Origin: Terrabacter sp. Root181 | GTDB lineage: Bacteria > Actinomycetota > Actinomycetes > Actinomycetales > Dermatophilaceae | DNA: 64,000 nucleotides | Direction: 5' to 3' | Assembly (NCBI RefSeq): GCF_001428505.1 | Contig: NZ_LMHU01000010.1 | Location: 284,699 to 348,698 of the forward strand | Shown: positions 56,560-64,000 of the stretch, one piece after another | How positions within the stretch are numbered: the stretch's first letter is position 1 | How the letters are laid out: each line of letters begins with the position of its first letter | The notes under the pieces: generated by a model | What the model was told of the DNA's origin: nothing | The model's database searches: none | The model's input: only the letters and a program-made list of their open reading frames with translations | Made by a program: the position numbers and the translations under genes

Positions 56560-57627
56560 TTGCGTCACGCAACCAAGGTCGCGGCCGTTGTCGTCGCCGC
56601 CGCGCTGGGCCTCGCGGCCTGCGGCAGCAGCAGCGACAACACGCCCGCGGGCAGCAACACCTCCGCCGGCACCGGCACGCAGGCCACCGGCAAGAAGATC
56701 GTCGTCGGCATCGCCTACGGCGTCGGCGGTCGTGGTGACCAGTCCTTCAACGCCTCGGCGGCCGTGGGCCTCGACAAGGCGAAGGCCGACCTCGGTGTCG
56801 AGTTCAAGGAGGCCACGCAGGTCAACGGTGAGAGCGAGGCTGCCACCGAGGAGCGTCTGCAGCAGTTCATCGACGCGGGTGCGACGCATGTCATCGGTGT
56901 CGGCTTCGCCTACGCCAAGGCCATCGGCACGGTCGCCAAGGCCAACCCCGACGTCAAGTTCGCCATCATCGACGACGCGTCCCCCGACTCCGCCGGCCCC
57001 AACGTCGCCCAGCTGACCTTCGCCGAGGAGCAGGGCTCCTTCCTCGTCGGCGCGGCCGCCGCCCTCAAGTCCAAGACCAACACGGTCGGCTTCGTCGGTG
57101 GTGTCGGTGTCGACCTCATCAAGAAGTTCGAGGCGGGCTACGTCGCCGGCGCGAAGGCGGCCAAGCCGTCGATCGTCGTCAAGAGCCAGTACCTCTCGCA
57201 GCCGCCGGACTTCTCGGGCTTCAACGACCCGGCCAAGGGCAAGACGGCCGCCGAGGGCCTCTACCAGGGCGGCGCCGACGTGGTCTACCACGCTGCGGGC
57301 GGCTCGGGCAGCGGTGTCTTCACGGCTGCCAAGGCTGCCGGCAAGCTCGCCATCGGTGTCGACTCCGACCAGGCGCTGACGGCCACGCCGGACGTGCGTG
57401 ACGTCATCCTCACCTCGATGATCAAGAAGGTCGACGTCGCGGTGTACGAGTTCCTCAAGGCGGCCTCCGCGGGCACCGACATCACGGGCAACAAGGTCTT
57501 CGACCTCAAGGCCAACGGTGTCGACTACGCGACCACCGGTGGCAAGGTCGACGACATCAAGAGCCAGCTCGACGGCTACAAGGCGAAGATCATCTCCGGC
57601 GAGATCACGGTCCCGACCAAGCCGTAG
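56560..57627 (+). CDS. BMP-family nucleoside-binding lipoprotein
   Basis: A 355-residue substrate-binding lipoprotein of an ABC importer. The signal ends with the lipobox LAAC at about residues 19-22, followed by a Ser/Asn/Thr-rich linker. The mature part has BMP-family blocks: VVGIAYGVGGRGDQSFN, ATHVIGVGFAYA, FAIIDDASP, FAEEQGSFLVGAAAAL and YHAAGGSGSGVF. The family binds purine or other nucleosides. The start is TTG 56560, chosen because AAGGAG lies exactly 6 nt upstream and it begins the signal peptide; no ATG or GTG is available there. First gene of the transporter operon, with cdd downstream. Confidence 0.9.
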   Translation: MRHATKVAAVVVAAALGLAACGSSSDNTPAGSNTSAGTGTQATGKKIVVGIAYGVGGRGDQSFNASAAVGLDKAKADLGVEFKEATQVNGESEAATEERLQQFIDAGATHVIGVGFAYAKAIGTVAKANPDVKFAIIDDASPDSAGPNVAQLTFAEEQGSFLVGAAAALKSKTNTVGFVGGVGVDLIKKFEAGYVAGAKAAKPSIVVKSQYLSQPPDFSGFNDPAKGKTAAEGLYQGGADVVYHAAGGSGSGVFTAAKAAGKLAIGVDSDQALTATPDVRDVILTSMIKKVDVAVYEFLKAASAGTDITGNKVFDLKANGVDYATTGGKVDDIKSQLDGYKAKIISGEITVPTKP

Positions 57628-57672
57628 TCAGCCACACCCAGCACCACCTTCTGCACCACACCCTGATGGGGA

Positions 57673-57715
57673 GACACGGCCCGTGCGGCGCGGTAGCGTC
57701 GTCGCGGGCCGTGTC
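57673..57715 (+). terminator. Intercistronic hairpin after the BMP lipoprotein gene
   Basis: GACACGGCCCG (57673-57683) pairs perfectly over 11 bp with CGGGCCGTGTC (57705-57715). It lies between the binding-protein gene and the ATPase gene, where partial termination would give excess binding protein. Confidence 0.65.
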
Positions 57716-57795
57716 CGTCCCCACGCACCGCCGGTCGGTCCGACCGGACCCGGGGTCGGTCCGTGACGGCCGGCCCGGTGCCCTGACCACTTGCT

Positions 57796-57817
57796 GCCCG
57801 GAGCCCGAACTCCGGGC
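57796..57817 (+). terminator. Second intercistronic hairpin before the ATPase gene
   Basis: GCCCGGAG and CTCCGGGC pair over 8 bp around CCCGAA. It ends 6 nt before the GAGGAG ribosome-binding site of the ATPase gene and may block 3' exonucleases or tune translation. Confidence 0.5.
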
Positions 57818-57837
57818 CCGGACGAGGAGTTGTCGCC

Positions 57838-59400
57838 ATCACTGCATCCGCACCCGAGCGACCGGCCGCCCCCGCTGGGGCCGACTACGCAGTCGAGCTG
57901 GAAGGCATCACCAAGCGCTTCCCGGGAGTCGTGGCCAACAAGGACATCGGCTTCAAGGTCCGCAAGGGCACGGTCCACGCGATCGTCGGTGAGAACGGCG
58001 CCGGCAAGTCGACGCTGATGAAGATCCTCTACGGCGTCCAGCGCCCCGACGAGGGCACCATCTCGATCGACGGCCACGAGGTGCACCTGCACTCTCCCTC
58101 CGACGCCATCGCCGAGGGCATCGGCATGGTGTTCCAGCACTTCCAGCTCGCCGACAACTTCACGGTCCTCGAGAACGTCGTGCTCGGTGCGGAGAAGCTG
58201 CACGGCATCGGTGAGGGCGCGCGCGCCGAGATCCGTCGCATCTCCGACGACTACGGTCTCGACATCGAGCCCGACGCGCTCGTCGCCGACCTCGGGGTCG
58301 GCGCGCGCCAGCGCATCGAGATCCTCAAGGTGCTCTACCGCGGCGCCAAGATCATCATCCTCGACGAGCCGACGGCCGTCCTCGTGCCGCAGGAGGTCGA
58401 CGAGCTCTTCGACAACCTCCGCGAGCTCAAGTCGGAGGGCCTGACGGTCCTGTTCATCTCCCACAAGCTCGACGAGGTGCTCTCGGTCGCCGACTCGATC
58501 ACGGTGATCCGGCGCGGCACGACCGTCGACACGGTCGACCCGTCGTCGGTCAACGCGCGCCAGCTCGCCGAGCTCATGGTCGGTGCGGAGCTGCCGACCC
58601 CGCAGACCGAGGAGTCCACGGTCACCGACCGAGTCGTCCTGCGCATCGAGGACATCGTGCTCTCCGGTGCCGGTGACAGCCGCAACGTGCTCGACGGCAT
58701 CTCGCTGACGATCCACGCGGGCGAGGTCCTGGGTATCGCCGGCGTCGAGGGCAACGGCCAGGCCGAGCTCGTCGAGGTCATCATGGGGATGCGCGAGCCC
58801 ACGTCGGGCCTCGTCTTCCTCGGCGACACGGACATCTCCGACTGGCGCACGCGCGAGATCCGCGAGGCGGGTGTCGCCTACATCCCCGAGGACCGGCAGC
58901 GGCACGCCCTGCTGCTCGAGGCCCCGCTGTGGGAGAACCGCATCCTCGGTCACCAGACGGAGGAGCCGAACGTCCGGGGCTTCATCATCAACGCCGCGGG
59001 CGCGAAGGCCGACACCGAGCGGATCGTCAAGGAGTACGACGTCCGCACGCCGTCGATCAACGTCAAGGCGGGTTCGCTCTCCGGCGGCAACCAGCAGAAG
59101 CTCATCGTCGGCCGCGAGATGAGCCACCAGCCGAAGGTGCTCGTCGCCGCGCACCCGACCCGTGGCGTCGACGTCGGCGCGCAGTCGAGCATCTGGGACA
59201 TCATCCGCCAGGCCCGCCGCGACGGCCTCGCCGTGCTGCTCATCTCGGCCGACCTCGAGGAGCTGATCGGCCTCTCCGACACCATCGAGGTGATCCTTCG
59301 GGGTCGGCTCACCGGCACCTTCGACCCCGACACCGTCACTGCCGAGGACCTCGGTGCGGCCATGACCGGAGCTGCTGGCAGCGCGGAGGAGACCCGATGA
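57838..59400 (+). CDS. Nucleoside ABC transporter ATPase with non-canonical ATC start
   Basis: A 520-residue ATPase with two ABC domains, RbsA-like. Domain 1 has Walker A GENGAGKST and Walker B IIILDEPTAVL. Domain 2 has a degenerate P-loop (GVEGNGQAEL, no Lys) but an intact LSGGNQQK signature. The frame has no ATG, GTG or TTG between the stop at 57784 and GTG 57931, and that GTG would cut off the first strand (YAVELEGITKRFPGV). The best start is ATC 57838, 8 nt after GAGGAG, giving [20 protein letters not shown], a normal family N-terminus. The permease overlaps by 4 bp. Confidence 0.85.
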   Translation: MTASAPERPAAPAGADYAVELEGITKRFPGVVANKDIGFKVRKGTVHAIVGENGAGKSTLMKILYGVQRPDEGTISIDGHEVHLHSPSDAIAEGIGMVFQHFQLADNFTVLENVVLGAEKLHGIGEGARAEIRRISDDYGLDIEPDALVADLGVGARQRIEILKVLYRGAKIIILDEPTAVLVPQEVDELFDNLRELKSEGLTVLFISHKLDEVLSVADSITVIRRGTTVDTVDPSSVNARQLAELMVGAELPTPQTEESTVTDRVVLRIEDIVLSGAGDSRNVLDGISLTIHAGEVLGIAGVEGNGQAELVEVIMGMREPTSGLVFLGDTDISDWRTREIREAGVAYIPEDRQRHALLLEAPLWENRILGHQTEEPNVRGFIINAAGAKADTERIVKEYDVRTPSINVKAGSLSGGNQQKLIVGREMSHQPKVLVAAHPTRGVDVGAQSSIWDIIRQARRDGLAVLLISADLEELIGLSDTIEVILRGRLTGTFDPDTVTAEDLGAAMTGAAGSAEETR

Positions 59401-60515
59401 GCACCTTCAGCCCCCGCAAGCTCCTCCTCGCCGTCGCTGCGCCCCTGCTCGCCCTCGTCGTCGCGTTCCTCGTGACCTCGGCGATCCTGCTGCTCCTCGG
59501 CGACCCCGTCGTGGAGGTCTGGCAGACGATCCTCAGCTGGCCCAAGCCGCGACAGCTCGTCCAGATCGTCAACGGTGCCACCGTCTACTACCTCTCGGCC
59601 GTCGCCGTCGCGGTCGGCTTCCGGATGAACCTGTTCAACATCGGCGTCGACGGGCAGTACCGCGTCGCCGTCTTCGCCGGGGCGGCGTTCGCCGGTCAGG
59701 CCTGGTTCCCCGGTCCGCTCAACGTCCTGCTGACGATCGTCGTCGCGATGGTCGCCGGCGGCTTCTGGGCGAGCATCGCCGCCTACCTCAAGATCCGGCG
59801 CGGCATCTCCGAGGTGATCAGCACGATCATGCTCAACGCCATCGCGACCGGCGTCGTCCAGTGGCTGCTTCTCAAGGTCGCGGTCAAGCAGCAGGGCAGC
59901 AACACGATCTCGACCAAGCCCATCCCCGAGTCGTCCCAGCTATCGGGCCTCGGCCTCATCCCGGGCGCGACGAACAAGGTCTACACGCTCATCCTGCTCG
60001 CGGTCCTCGTCGGCGCGCTCTACTGGTTCGTCATCAACAAGACCCGCTTCGGCTTCGACCTGCGCGCGACCGGCCGCTCCGAGAGCGCGGCGATCGCCAG
60101 CGGCGTCAAGGTGCCCCGGATGATCGTCACGACGATGATCGCCTCGGGCGCGCTGGCCGGCCTCATCGGCATGCCGCTCCTCTTCGGCCAGGACCACAGC
60201 TACGGCACGACCTTCCAGGCCGGGCTCGGTTTCGCCGGCATCGGCATCGCGCTGCTCGGTCGCAACCACCCCCTCGGCATCGCGGCCGCGGCGCTGCTGT
60301 GGTCCTTCCTCGACGTGCAGAGCAACGCGCTGCAGATCCGGGCCGGGGTCGCCTCCGAGGTCGTCTTCATCATCCAGGGCGTCATCCTCTTCGCCGTCGT
60401 CATCGCCTACGAGCTGATCCGTCGCGCCGACGTGCGCCTCGAGCAGCAGCGGGTGGCGAGGGAGCTGGCCGCGACGAGATCCGATGCCCCCACCCCGGAA
60501 GGAGCGACGGCATGA
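59397..60515 (+). CDS. Nucleoside ABC transporter permease
   Basis: A 372-residue permease of the BPD_transp_2 family with about 10 helices. GFRMNLFNIGVDGQYRVAVFAGAAFAG and RRGISEVISTIMLNAIATGVVQWL near the middle are typical of BMP-type nucleoside transporter permeases (NupP-like). It overlaps the ATPase stop and the second permease start by 4 bp each. It pairs with the permease at 60512 to form the channel. Confidence 0.9.
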   Translation: MSTFSPRKLLLAVAAPLLALVVAFLVTSAILLLLGDPVVEVWQTILSWPKPRQLVQIVNGATVYYLSAVAVAVGFRMNLFNIGVDGQYRVAVFAGAAFAGQAWFPGPLNVLLTIVVAMVAGGFWASIAAYLKIRRGISEVISTIMLNAIATGVVQWLLLKVAVKQQGSNTISTKPIPESSQLSGLGLIPGATNKVYTLILLAVLVGALYWFVINKTRFGFDLRATGRSESAAIASGVKVPRMIVTTMIASGALAGLIGMPLLFGQDHSYGTTFQAGLGFAGIGIALLGRNHPLGIAAAALLWSFLDVQSNALQIRAGVASEVVFIIQGVILFAVVIAYELIRRADVRLEQQRVARELAATRSDAPTPEGATA

Positions 60516-61780
60516 GTGTCACCGGTCTGGACGCCGGCACCGCGAAGGTCACGGCCAACCCGCGTCGGCTCCGTCTGAGCCCGCTCCAGTGGGTCGGCGT
60601 CTTCCTCGGCGCCGTCCTGGTCCTCTCCGTCCTGCGCGTCGTCACCGGCGCCAACGACGTCGACTCGTCCGGGCTGCTCATCGCCGCCTTCGGCCTCGCG
60701 GTTCCCATCGCCCTCGCCGGTCTCGGCGGTCTCTGGTCCGAGCGAGCGGGCGTCGTCAACATCGGGCTCGAGGGCATGATGATCCTCGGCACCTGGGGTG
60801 CCGGCTTCCTCGGCTACCACCTCGGCCCCTGGTGGGGTCTCGTCGGTGCCGTCATCGGTGGTGCCGTCGGTGGGCTCATCCACGCGATCGCCACGGTGAC
60901 GTTCGGCGTCGACCACATCGTCTCCGGTGTCGCGCTCAACATCGTGGCGCTCGGCTTCGCGAAGTACCTCTCGGTGCGCTTCTTCAGCACCCTCCCCGGA
61001 GGCGGCCCGACGCAGTCGCCCCCGCTCGAGGAGCTGCCGACGATCAGCATCCCGGGTCTGTCCGACGCCCTCGGTGACCTCGAGCAGCAGCACATCTTCT
61101 TCATCTCCGACCTCGCCGGCGTGCTCCGTGCCTTCTGCACCAACGTGTCGGTCGTGACGATCCTCGCCGTCCTGCTGTTCATCGCGACCGCCTACATCCT
61201 CTGGCGCTCGGCCTTCGGTCTGCGCCTGCGCTCCGTCGGTGAGTCCCCGGTCGCGGCCGAGTCGCTCGGCGTCAACGTGCTGCGCTACAAGTTCGTGGCC
61301 GTCCTCGTCTCGGGCGGCCTGGCAGGGCTCGGCGGTGGCTTCCTCGCCCTCGTGGCGGCCAACGTCTTCCGTGACGGACAGACGGGCGGTCGCGGCTACA
61401 TCGGTCTGGCCGCCATGATCTTCGGCAACTGGCGCCCCGGCGGGCTGATGGCGGGCTCGGTCCTCTTCGGCTACACCGACGCGGCCCAGCTGCGCGGTGG
61501 CGGCACGACGGTGCACGCCTTCCTCCTGCTGCTCGCCGTCCTGCTCATCGGCATCGGCATCTGGCAGATCCTCCGCAAGGGCCGCACGGTCCAGGGCATC
61601 ATCGGCATCGTGGTCGGCGCGGTCGTCGGCACCTGGTACGCCCTGACCGACATCGTGCCGCCGGAGCTGTCGAGCACGCTCCCGTACGTCACGACGCTGC
61701 TCGTGCTGGCCTTCGCCTCGCAACGCCTGCGCATGCCGGCTGCCGACGGGCAGATCTACCGCAAGGGTGAGGGACACTAG
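60512..61780 (+). CDS. Nucleoside ABC transporter permease
   Basis: A 422-residue permease of the BPD_transp_2 family (NupQ-like) with about 10 helices. GLWSERAGVVNIGLEGMMILGTWGAG is the conserved block, with GVDHIVSGVALNIVALG and GGRGYIGLAAMIFGNWRPGG further on. GGAAGGAG lies 7 nt before the ATG. Its stop shares one base with the cytidine deaminase start (TAGTG), linking uptake to salvage. Confidence 0.9.
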   Translation: MSVTGLDAGTAKVTANPRRLRLSPLQWVGVFLGAVLVLSVLRVVTGANDVDSSGLLIAAFGLAVPIALAGLGGLWSERAGVVNIGLEGMMILGTWGAGFLGYHLGPWWGLVGAVIGGAVGGLIHAIATVTFGVDHIVSGVALNIVALGFAKYLSVRFFSTLPGGGPTQSPPLEELPTISIPGLSDALGDLEQQHIFFISDLAGVLRAFCTNVSVVTILAVLLFIATAYILWRSAFGLRLRSVGESPVAAESLGVNVLRYKFVAVLVSGGLAGLGGGFLALVAANVFRDGQTGGRGYIGLAAMIFGNWRPGGLMAGSVLFGYTDAAQLRGGGTTVHAFLLLLAVLLIGIGIWQILRKGRTVQGIIGIVVGAVVGTWYALTDIVPPELSSTLPYVTTLLVLAFASQRLRMPAADGQIYRKGEGH

Positions 61781-62214
61781 TGGCCGACACGTCGAGCCCG
61801 TCCCCGGGAGCCGTCGACGCGGTCGACTGGGAGTCGCTGCGCCTGCGCGCGGTCGAGCTCATGGAGCGGGCGTACGCGCCGTACTCCAGGTTCCGGGTCG
61901 GGGTCGCCGGTCTCGTCGACGACGGCCGCGTCGTCTCCGGGTGCAACGTCGAGAACGCCGCCTACGGCGTGGCTCTCTGTGCCGAGTGCGGCATGGTGTC
62001 CGAGCTTCACGCCTCCGGTGGCGGGCGCCTGACGGCGGTCTTCTGCGTCGGCGGCGACGGGCAGGCCCTCATGCCGTGCGGGCGCTGCCGGCAGCTCCTC
62101 TGGGAGAACGGTGGGCCCGAGTGCCTGCTCATGACCCCGGAGGGCGTGCTGCCGATGTCGGCGGTCCTGCCGCAGGCGTTCGGGGCCGAGGACCTCCGTC
62201 ACGCCGAGGGCTGA
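61780..62214 (+). CDS. cdd: Cytidine deaminase
   Basis: A 144-residue zinc enzyme converting cytidine and deoxycytidine to uridine and deoxyuridine. The motifs YAPYSRFRVGVA, GCNVENAAYG, LCAECGMVSE (zinc Cys and catalytic Glu) and MPCGRCRQLLWE (two zinc Cys) are complete, the usual all-Cys zinc site of tetrameric deaminases. It is the fifth gene of the transporter operon, starting at GTG with a 1-bp overlap. Confidence 0.93.
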   Translation: MADTSSPSPGAVDAVDWESLRLRAVELMERAYAPYSRFRVGVAGLVDDGRVVSGCNVENAAYGVALCAECGMVSELHASGGGRLTAVFCVGGDGQALMPCGRCRQLLWENGGPECLLMTPEGVLPMSAVLPQAFGAEDLRHAEG

Positions 62215-62258
62215 ACCCGTCCCGACCCGGCCGGCCTCCGGCGTCGGCGGCGCTGGGA

Positions 62259-62264
62259 CATGAT
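62259..62264 (+). promoter_or_regulatory. -10 box, leaderless promoter of deoA
   Basis: CATGAT ends 6 nt before GTG 62271, giving the phosphorylase gene its own promoter after cdd. Confidence 0.35.
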
Positions 62265-62270
62265 GGTCCC

Positions 62271-63560
62271 GTGAGTGAAGCCTTCGATGCCGTAGACGTC
62301 ATTTCCGCCAAGCGCGACCGGGCCGAGCTGTCCGACGCCCAGATCGACTGGGTCATCGACGCGTACACGAGGGGCGCCGTCGCCGAGGAGCAGATGTCGG
62401 CCCTCGCGATGGCGATCTACCTCAACGGGATGAACGCGCGCGAGATCGCCCGGTGGGCCGACGCGATGATCCGCTCGGGCGAGCGGCTCGACTTCTCGGG
62501 GCTGTCGCGCCCGACGAGCGACAAGCACTCGACGGGGGGAGTGGGCGACAAGATCACCCTGCCGTTGGCGCCGATCGTGGCCGCGTGCGGCGTCGCGGTC
62601 CCGCAGCTCTCGGGCCGCGGTCTCGGGCACACGGGCGGCACGCTCGACAAGCTCGAGTCGATCCCCGGGTGGCGGGCCGACGTGACGAACGAGCAGATGA
62701 TGACCCAGCTCGAGGACGTCGGCGCCGTGATCTGCGCCGCCGGCTCCGGTCTCGCGCCCGCGGACAAGAAGCTGTATGCGTTGCGCGACGTCACCGGCAC
62801 CGTCTCCTGCGTGCCGCTGATCGCCACGTCGATCATGAGCAAGAAGATCGCCGAGGGCACCGGGTCGCTCGTCCTCGACGTCAAGGTCGGGTCCGGCGCG
62901 TTCATGAAGGAGCTCGGGCAGGCCCGGGAGCTCGCCGAGACGATGGTCCGCCTCGGCACGGACGCCGGCGTGCGCACGGTGGCGCTGCTCACCAACATGG
63001 AGACGCCGCTCGGGCTGACGGCGGGCAACGCGCTCGAGGTGCGCGAGTCCGTCGAGGTGCTGGCGGGTGGGGGCCCCGGCGACGTCGTCGAGCTCACCCT
63101 GGCGCTGGCCCGCGAGATGGTGGCCGGCGCGGGCCGTTCCGACGTCGACCCGGCGGACGTGCTCGCCGACGGTCGGGCCATGGACGTCTGGCGACGGATG
63201 ATCCGGGCGCAGGGGGGAGACCCCGATGCCGAGCTGCCGACGGCCAGGGAGACCCACCACGTGCTGGCCCCTGCCGACGGGGTGCTCGTGCAGCTGGATG
63301 CGCTCGCGGTCGGCGTGGCCGCGTGGCGCCTGGGCGCCGGGCGCGCGCGCAAGGAGGACCCGGTCCAGGCGGGCGCCGGCGTCGAGCTGCACCACAAGCC
63401 CGGGGCGACCGTGCGCGGGGGCGAGCCGCTCATGACGCTGCACACCGACGAACCGGAGCGGTTCGAGCGCGCGCTCGAGGCTCTCGAGGGCGGCTTCACC
63501 ATCGCGCCGGAGGGCTCGCGCCCGGACCTGCCGCCCATCGTCATCGACCGGGTGTCCTGA
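62271..63560 (+). CDS. deoA: Thymidine/pyrimidine-nucleoside phosphorylase
   Basis: A 429-residue enzyme splitting thymidine or uridine with phosphate. VDVISAKRDRAELSDAQIDWVI starts the all-alpha domain, with the signature DKHSTGGVGDKITLPLAP (phosphate site), SGRGLGHTGGTLDKLESIPG, ATSIMSKKIAEGTGSLVLDVKVGSGAFM and the C-terminal barrel-sandwich domain. The open frame extends upstream through cdd, but GTG 62271 gives the normal length and sits behind a -10 box. It completes the salvage route from uptake to deamination to phosphorolysis. Confidence 0.93.
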   Translation: MSEAFDAVDVISAKRDRAELSDAQIDWVIDAYTRGAVAEEQMSALAMAIYLNGMNAREIARWADAMIRSGERLDFSGLSRPTSDKHSTGGVGDKITLPLAPIVAACGVAVPQLSGRGLGHTGGTLDKLESIPGWRADVTNEQMMTQLEDVGAVICAAGSGLAPADKKLYALRDVTGTVSCVPLIATSIMSKKIAEGTGSLVLDVKVGSGAFMKELGQARELAETMVRLGTDAGVRTVALLTNMETPLGLTAGNALEVRESVEVLAGGGPGDVVELTLALAREMVAGAGRSDVDPADVLADGRAMDVWRRMIRAQGGDPDAELPTARETHHVLAPADGVLVQLDALAVGVAAWRLGAGRARKEDPVQAGAGVELHHKPGATVRGGEPLMTLHTDEPERFERALEALEGGFTIAPEGSRPDLPPIVIDRVS

Positions 63561-63779
63561 CACCGACGTCGCACGGCCCGGATGCGACGCCGAAAGATGG
63601 CGTCTGCGCAGGTCAGAGGGCTGCGGGTGCACGTCCGCCGGACGGTCAGGGACCCGATTATGAGATCCCCGGGGGCCCATGTAATGTTCTCTTCGTCAGC
63701 CCGACAGGGAGGAACGGACGCCACCGCGGCGGTGAGAGATCACCCAGCGAAGTTGGCCGGTCCCGGGGCTGAGAAGCAC

Positions 63780-63809
63780 GGTCCGAAGCACTCCGGTTGA
63801 TCCGGTAAG
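63780..63809 (+). promoter_or_regulatory. Direct repeat 1 with promoter-like box
   Basis: The 30-bp unit begins GGTCCGAAGCACTCCGG and contains TTGATCCGG followed by TAAGGT, a TANNNT -10-like box. It is repeated 121 bp downstream with two base changes. Confidence 0.45.
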
Positions 63810-63900
63810 GTTCGGACGGCCCCGCAGTCGGGTCTCGAGTGATCGGGACCGCGAGTCGGGAGTTCTGGACTCGCCCGAGCGATCGGGTACGGTCCGGAGC

Positions 63901-63930
63901 GGTCCGAAGCACTCTGGTTGATCCGGTAGG
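63901..63930 (+). promoter_or_regulatory. Direct repeat 2 with promoter-like box
   Basis: The second 30-bp copy differs at two positions (C to T, A to G) and carries TAGGCT in the -10-like position, followed by TTGGGGGTAG. The conservation of box and flanks argues for tandem promoters. Confidence 0.45.
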
Positions 63931-64000
63931 CTTTGGGGGTAGTGCCGCTGATTCCAAGCGGGTTGGGCCTGGTCGTCCTGAAGGGCGGTTCGCGGGTTTG

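Larger units (their letters stand above)
63561..64000. other. Gene-free right end with a possible multi-promoter leader
   Basis: No convincing coding frame is seen in these 440 bp; the 99-residue minus-strand frame at 63658-63957 shows no known motif. The segment carries two 30-bp direct repeats with promoter-like boxes (63780-63809, 63901-63930), a TAATGT box near 63681, and ends in CGGGTTTG. This layout is compatible with the upstream region of a strongly expressed operon such as an rRNA operon, but nothing downstream can be seen. Confidence 0.35.

Noticed and set aside
57931..59400. GTG 57931 as start of the nucleoside transporter ATPase
   Set aside because: It would remove the first strand and the base-stacking aromatic region of the nucleotide-binding domain, has no good Shine-Dalgarno sequence, and family members start about 30 residues earlier.
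63658..63957. A 99-residue minus-strand protein at the right end
   Set aside because: It covers the direct repeats, has no motif or ribosome-binding site, and looks like chance in a promoter region.

Overview
The window is a 64 kb piece of a high-GC actinobacterial chromosome. Very high GC at third codon positions, many GTG starts, TANNNT -10 boxes 6-9 nt before start codons, a Corynebacterium-type sdhCAB next to a mycobacterial Sdh1-type operon, and bmp nucleoside transporter genes linked to cdd and deoA all fit Actinomycetota. Micrococcales, perhaps Intrasporangiaceae, is my inference; no rRNA or other taxonomic marker lies inside the window.

Positions 1-25722 are mainly an exopolysaccharide locus. 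It holds eleven glycosyltransferase genes with thirteen catalytic domains (two are fusions), a Wzx-like flippase, a Wzy/O-antigen-ligase-like polymerase and a Wzz/BY-kinase co-polymerase. No initiating phosphoglycosyltransferase is visible, so the locus probably continues to the left. Two small cassettes sit inside it: a nucleotidyltransferase plus PqqD pair (10213-11417), and an HprK-like kinase plus PqqD pair (19675-20792) followed by a Tat-exported eight-cysteine protein (20901-21497) and a convergent MauE-thioredoxin fusion (21602-22588). This is the best candidate for a poorly described system. xth and trpS separate it from a last glycosyltransferase.

Positions 25813-37000 carry a 2H phosphoesterase, a YihY membrane protein, a methyltransferase, a D,D-carboxypeptidase and two complete succinate:quinone oxidoreductases back to back. 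Positions 37115-42293 hold an SDR and a three-gene operon for oxidative (Weimberg-type) pentonate breakdown. The next 456 bp without an intact gene hold two decayed gene ends, one like the SDR and one like manC.

Positions 42750-51285 hold a GNAT protein, a GT-C-like membrane protein, manC (GDP-mannose for glycosylation), an ABC exporter with a divergent MarR-like regulator, and an acyl-CoA mutase large subunit without a small subunit. Positions 51397-63560 include a DUF559 protein and a nucleoside-salvage region: psuG-psuK (pseudouridine), a FhuF-like protein, an M20 amidohydrolase, a BMP-type nucleoside ABC transporter, cytidine deaminase and thymidine phosphorylase. The last 440 bp have no gene but carry two 30-bp direct repeats with promoter-like boxes.

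At the DNA level, the octamer GTATGCCG/CGGCATAC occurs 25 times, in all three reading frames and between genes, which is far above what base composition predicts.
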